Below, in pieces: positions 11,713-14,077 of a DNA stretch of 14,077 nt. The position numbers and the translations under genes were made by a program. Numbering within the stretch: position 1 is the stretch's first letter; each line of letters opens with the position of its first letter. The notes below the pieces were generated by a model that did no database searches, was not told the origin of the DNA, and saw only the letters and a program-made list of their open reading frames with translations. The DNA is taken from contig JAJBBL010000040.1 in NCBI GenBank assembly GCA_020532365.1, forward strand, positions 1-14,077, read 5' to 3'. The DNA comes from Candidatus Cloacimonadota bacterium (lineage in GTDB: Bacteria; Cloacimonadota; Cloacimonadia; Cloacimonadales; JAJBBL01).

Positions 11713-14077
11713 TATTTTATCACTGTACATCTACCAGCGCTGACTATTACATCGTCAACCGACAACTGATACATATATAACCCACTACCAACCAAGCGCT
11801 CCTGCTCATCCTTACCGTTCCAAAAGATACTATACTCACCTTTGGATAACTCGGCGTTGATCAGGCGCTTAACAAATTGCCCTTTGACGTTATAAATATC
11901 GATTATAGCCTGACTACTCTTTGGTAGTTGAAAGCTTATCGTCGTACCTGGCATCGAACGCTCTGTACCGCTTGCATTTTCGTTCAGAGAGATTGGGTTT
12001 GGATAGTTGTAGAGCTTATAGTCAAACACCTCTATGTTAGGTAATATCTCTCCACCAGCACTGGTAATACCTTGATACTCATAAGCCCCCATATCAATCA
12101 TTCCGTTGACGATGCGAGGGTTACCCGCTAAGTCAAACTCAGGAAACTCAAAATCAGGTATATCAAGAGTCCCCTTATTTATAGCTGGCGACCCCTCTTG
12201 CAACATATAGGGGTACTCCTCTAAATTAGAATCACCCACCCATAAAGGGTCTGCATCAATATTACTGTCATCCCAATAAAGATCGCAGTTTCCCATTTTA
12301 CAGATATTCCAGGGACCTCCACCAACAAGTGAATTATACACATAGGTCTCATGTGGTTTATCGGTATAGTTATATAATATTAAGTTTTTTTGTTCATTGC
12401 CATAAAGAATAGAGTTGTAGATATCAACAATTTTATGTCCATCTGCAACTTTTAAGCCACCACCACCCGGAGTATCTGTAATATTATCAGCAATAGTGGC
12501 GTTAATTAGCCTAAAGTAGCCGTCATTCAGGAAACTCACTACACCATGAGGTATTTTAGCAAAAAAAGGATCGGTGTACTTGTCACATCCTGATACCTCT
12601 AAATTGACAATAGTAGCCCTTACATCCCATGGCCATGCTGGTGAATATCCCCAAATACTTAATCCAACCCCTCCTCCTGAACTAGCACCAGGATAAAGAG
12701 ACCTTACTGTTTTACGAATACGAACATTCTTTAAGCAAACATCAAAGTCGTATTCACATGACAATACTAAAGCTACGACTGCCTTGTTATCATACATTGA
12801 GATATTACTTAACTCACAGTTGCCACTTGACACAGAATTATAAACTGTATAGAATGTTATACAGTTTTCGATATGGATATTATCGAACTCAAACTCAGTG
12901 GCACAGCGTGTATTTATAGCCCCATTACAACTTGTGCTCTGAGAGTCGCCTCCGTTTAATAGCGTAAAGTTTTTAACAGAGAACTCTCTAATATAATCTC
13001 CATCGAAATTAGCGGGATCATAACAAGCCCCAATATGATGCCCGGAAAACTCAGAGTCCAAAATCACCCCCTCTTTGGACTCACCTATCAGGTCAACGTA
13101 ACTCTTCAGGTGTATCGGGAATATTTGATCGTTCATCGATTTAGAATAATAGCCATTTGCAACGTATACCTTTCGTCTTATATTCTCATCTGGCTTAATC
13201 AGAGTCATCGCGTAGGCAATGGTTTTAAGCGGCTCTTCTGGTGTAAGACCACTATTGGAGTCATCACCCATTGAACTAACATGCAAGTCAGCCTCTACTA
13301 ACACTATTTTCTCTTTTTTGATAGATATCTCAACATTATTTGGTGAATTATCTTTATGTATGCCGAGAAAGTAAAGATCGGGATTTAGAACGGTGAAAGT
13401 ATCCAAATAAACATTACCTTGCTCTCGACCAACTAAAAAAAGATCTGAGCAATCTGTACCATTATTCAAGTAGACACTATTTGGTCGATCTTTACAAAAT
13501 TCCACCGAGGAGGGCAGCACCGGTGAACCACCAGAAAAGATTCCACCCCCTTTATATGCTGCTTCATTATATCTAATAATGTTTCCCCTAAGTAAAGGGT
13601 GTGTTTCGCTTCGTGCGCATATCCCGCCACCAGATGCTGCACGATTATACTCTATGATACAGTTACTGATAACTGGCGAGGCATTTTTTAAATAAATTCC
13701 ACCTCCATGAGTATACGTATCGGCCCAATGGTTTTCACCACTTCCGTTTCTGATAGTAAAACCATTTATAATTGCCTCTCTCGTCTCGTTGTTTTTCAGT
13801 GTTATCACAGTCCCTTGATGGGCTCCATCAATAACTGTCTCAGCGATCATTTCTCTATTATCTATATTTTCACGATAAAGACTCGTTAAATTTATGTTCT
13901 TCCCCTGAAAGTTTATCCGCTCATAGTATACCCCAGGATAGACAAGGATCGTATCACCACTACGAGCCATATGAAATCCTTCGTTTATTGTCTTAAAGTC
14001 ACCCGTCCCATCCTGTTTAATCTCCCAGACTGCTGCCGATAGAAGACCAACCGTAATCAGTATCAATACTAATACAA
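11712..14077 (-). CDS. Secreted right-handed beta-helix protein with C-terminal FlgD-like/sorting domain (5' end off window)
   Basis: At least 787 residues; the frame runs through the right edge, so the start codon and the beginning of the signal peptide are missing. Counting from the TTG at 14066, residues 1-12 are the hydrophobic end of a signal peptide (LITVGLLSAA). Residues 14-210 form a pectate-lyase-like beta-helix with repeats such as GGGIYLKNASPVISNCIIEYN. Residues 258-340 start a second helix domain with the DUF1565-type opening HVSSMGDDSNSGLTPEEPLK, which continues to about 600. Residues 604-666 look like a choice-of-anchor Q domain (SPAINKG, DLAGNPR, DMGAYEYQG). The last 100 residues (from YNYPNP, 686-691) are a FlgD-like/type A sorting-like domain with IDIYNVKGQFVKRL and FWNGKDEQ. 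It is probably exported and surface-attached; no catalytic residues for a polysaccharide lyase can be identified by eye, so the ligand is unknown. Confidence 0.88.
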   Translation of the reverse strand, partial: VLVLILITVGLLSAAVWEIKQDGTGDFKTINEGFHMARSGDTILVYPGVYYERINFQGKNINLTSLYRENIDNREMIAETVIDGAHQGTVITLKNNETREAIINGFTIRNGSGENHWADTYTHGGGIYLKNASPVISNCIIEYNRAASGGGICARSETHPLLRGNIIRYNEAAYKGGGIFSGGSPVLPSSVEFCKDRPNSVYLNNGTDCSDLFLVGREQGNVYLDTFTVLNPDLYFLGIHKDNSPNNVEISIKKEKIVLVEADLHVSSMGDDSNSGLTPEEPLKTIAYAMTLIKPDENIRRKVYVANGYYSKSMNDQIFPIHLKSYVDLIGESKEGVILDSEFSGHHIGACYDPANFDGDYIREFSVKNFTLLNGGDSQSTSCNGAINTRCATEFEFDNIHIENCITFYTVYNSVSSGNCELSNISMYDNKAVVALVLSCEYDFDVCLKNVRIRKTVRSLYPGASSGGGVGLSIWGYSPAWPWDVRATIVNLEVSGCDKYTDPFFAKIPHGVVSFLNDGYFRLINATIADNITDTPGGGGLKVADGHKIVDIYNSILYGNEQKNLILYNYTDKPHETYVYNSLVGGGPWNICKMGNCDLYWDDSNIDADPLWVGDSNLEEYPYMLQEGSPAINKGTLDIPDFEFPEFDLAGNPRIVNGMIDMGAYEYQGITSAGGEILPNIEVFDYKLYNYPNPISLNENASGTERSMPGTTISFQLPKSSQAIIDIYNVKGQFVKRLINAELSKGEYSIFWNGKDEQERLVGSGLYMYQLSVDDVIVSAGRCTVIK

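Overview
The window (14,077 bp) carries eleven protein genes and no rRNA, tRNA, CRISPR array or transposase that I can recognise. The gene set suggests an anaerobic, amino-acid-fermenting member of the FCB group. Candidatus Cloacimonadota is my best guess, by inference only. The clues are a large secreted beta-helix protein ending in a FlgD-like/type A sorting-like domain, a 554-residue TGS-type nucleoside kinase, a DUF5683 protein, several lipoproteins with clean lipoboxes, and a tryptophanase. Shine-Dalgarno sequences are good in front of most lead genes (GGAGG, AAGGAG, GGGGGAG, AGAGGAG).

Layout. Positions 1-366 hold no convincing gene but several inverted repeats. An RlpA-like lipoprotein (367-828, +) converges on a minus-strand pair: a TPR protein (1557-2549) followed by an Ig-like lipoprotein (to 835) that overlaps it or nearly touches it. 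Next on the minus strand come nucleoside kinase (5157-6821), guaB (3603-5069) and a XerD-type recombinase (2714-3616); guaB and xerD overlap by 14 nt. A 207-bp divergent region (6822-7028) separates the kinase from the plus-strand pair tryptophanase (7029-8405) and queH (8416-8967), followed by a small DUF5683 protein (9037-9489). That gene converges on a SurA/PpiD-like lipoprotein (9496-11247, -). A 464-bp intergenic stretch (11248-11711) is mostly repeats: two 118-bp direct repeats alternating with two REP-like hairpins. The rest is the 3' part of a beta-helix surface protein gene whose start lies beyond the right edge.

Function. Much of the window serves the cell envelope: RlpA-like peptidoglycan enzyme, TPR/Ig pair, periplasmic foldase-like lipoprotein, DUF5683 protein and secreted beta-helix protein. 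The kinase and guaB are nucleotide metabolism (salvage and the GMP branch); xerD is chromosome dimer resolution. Tryptophanase breaks tryptophan down to indole, pyruvate and ammonia. Its immediate neighbour queH makes the last step of queuosine in tRNA. The points most worth a second look are the compound repeat with a compensatory stem change, the tryptophanase-queH pairing, the foldase-like protein whose parvulin histidines are replaced, and TTGAC boxes upstream of six genes without a canonical -10 element.
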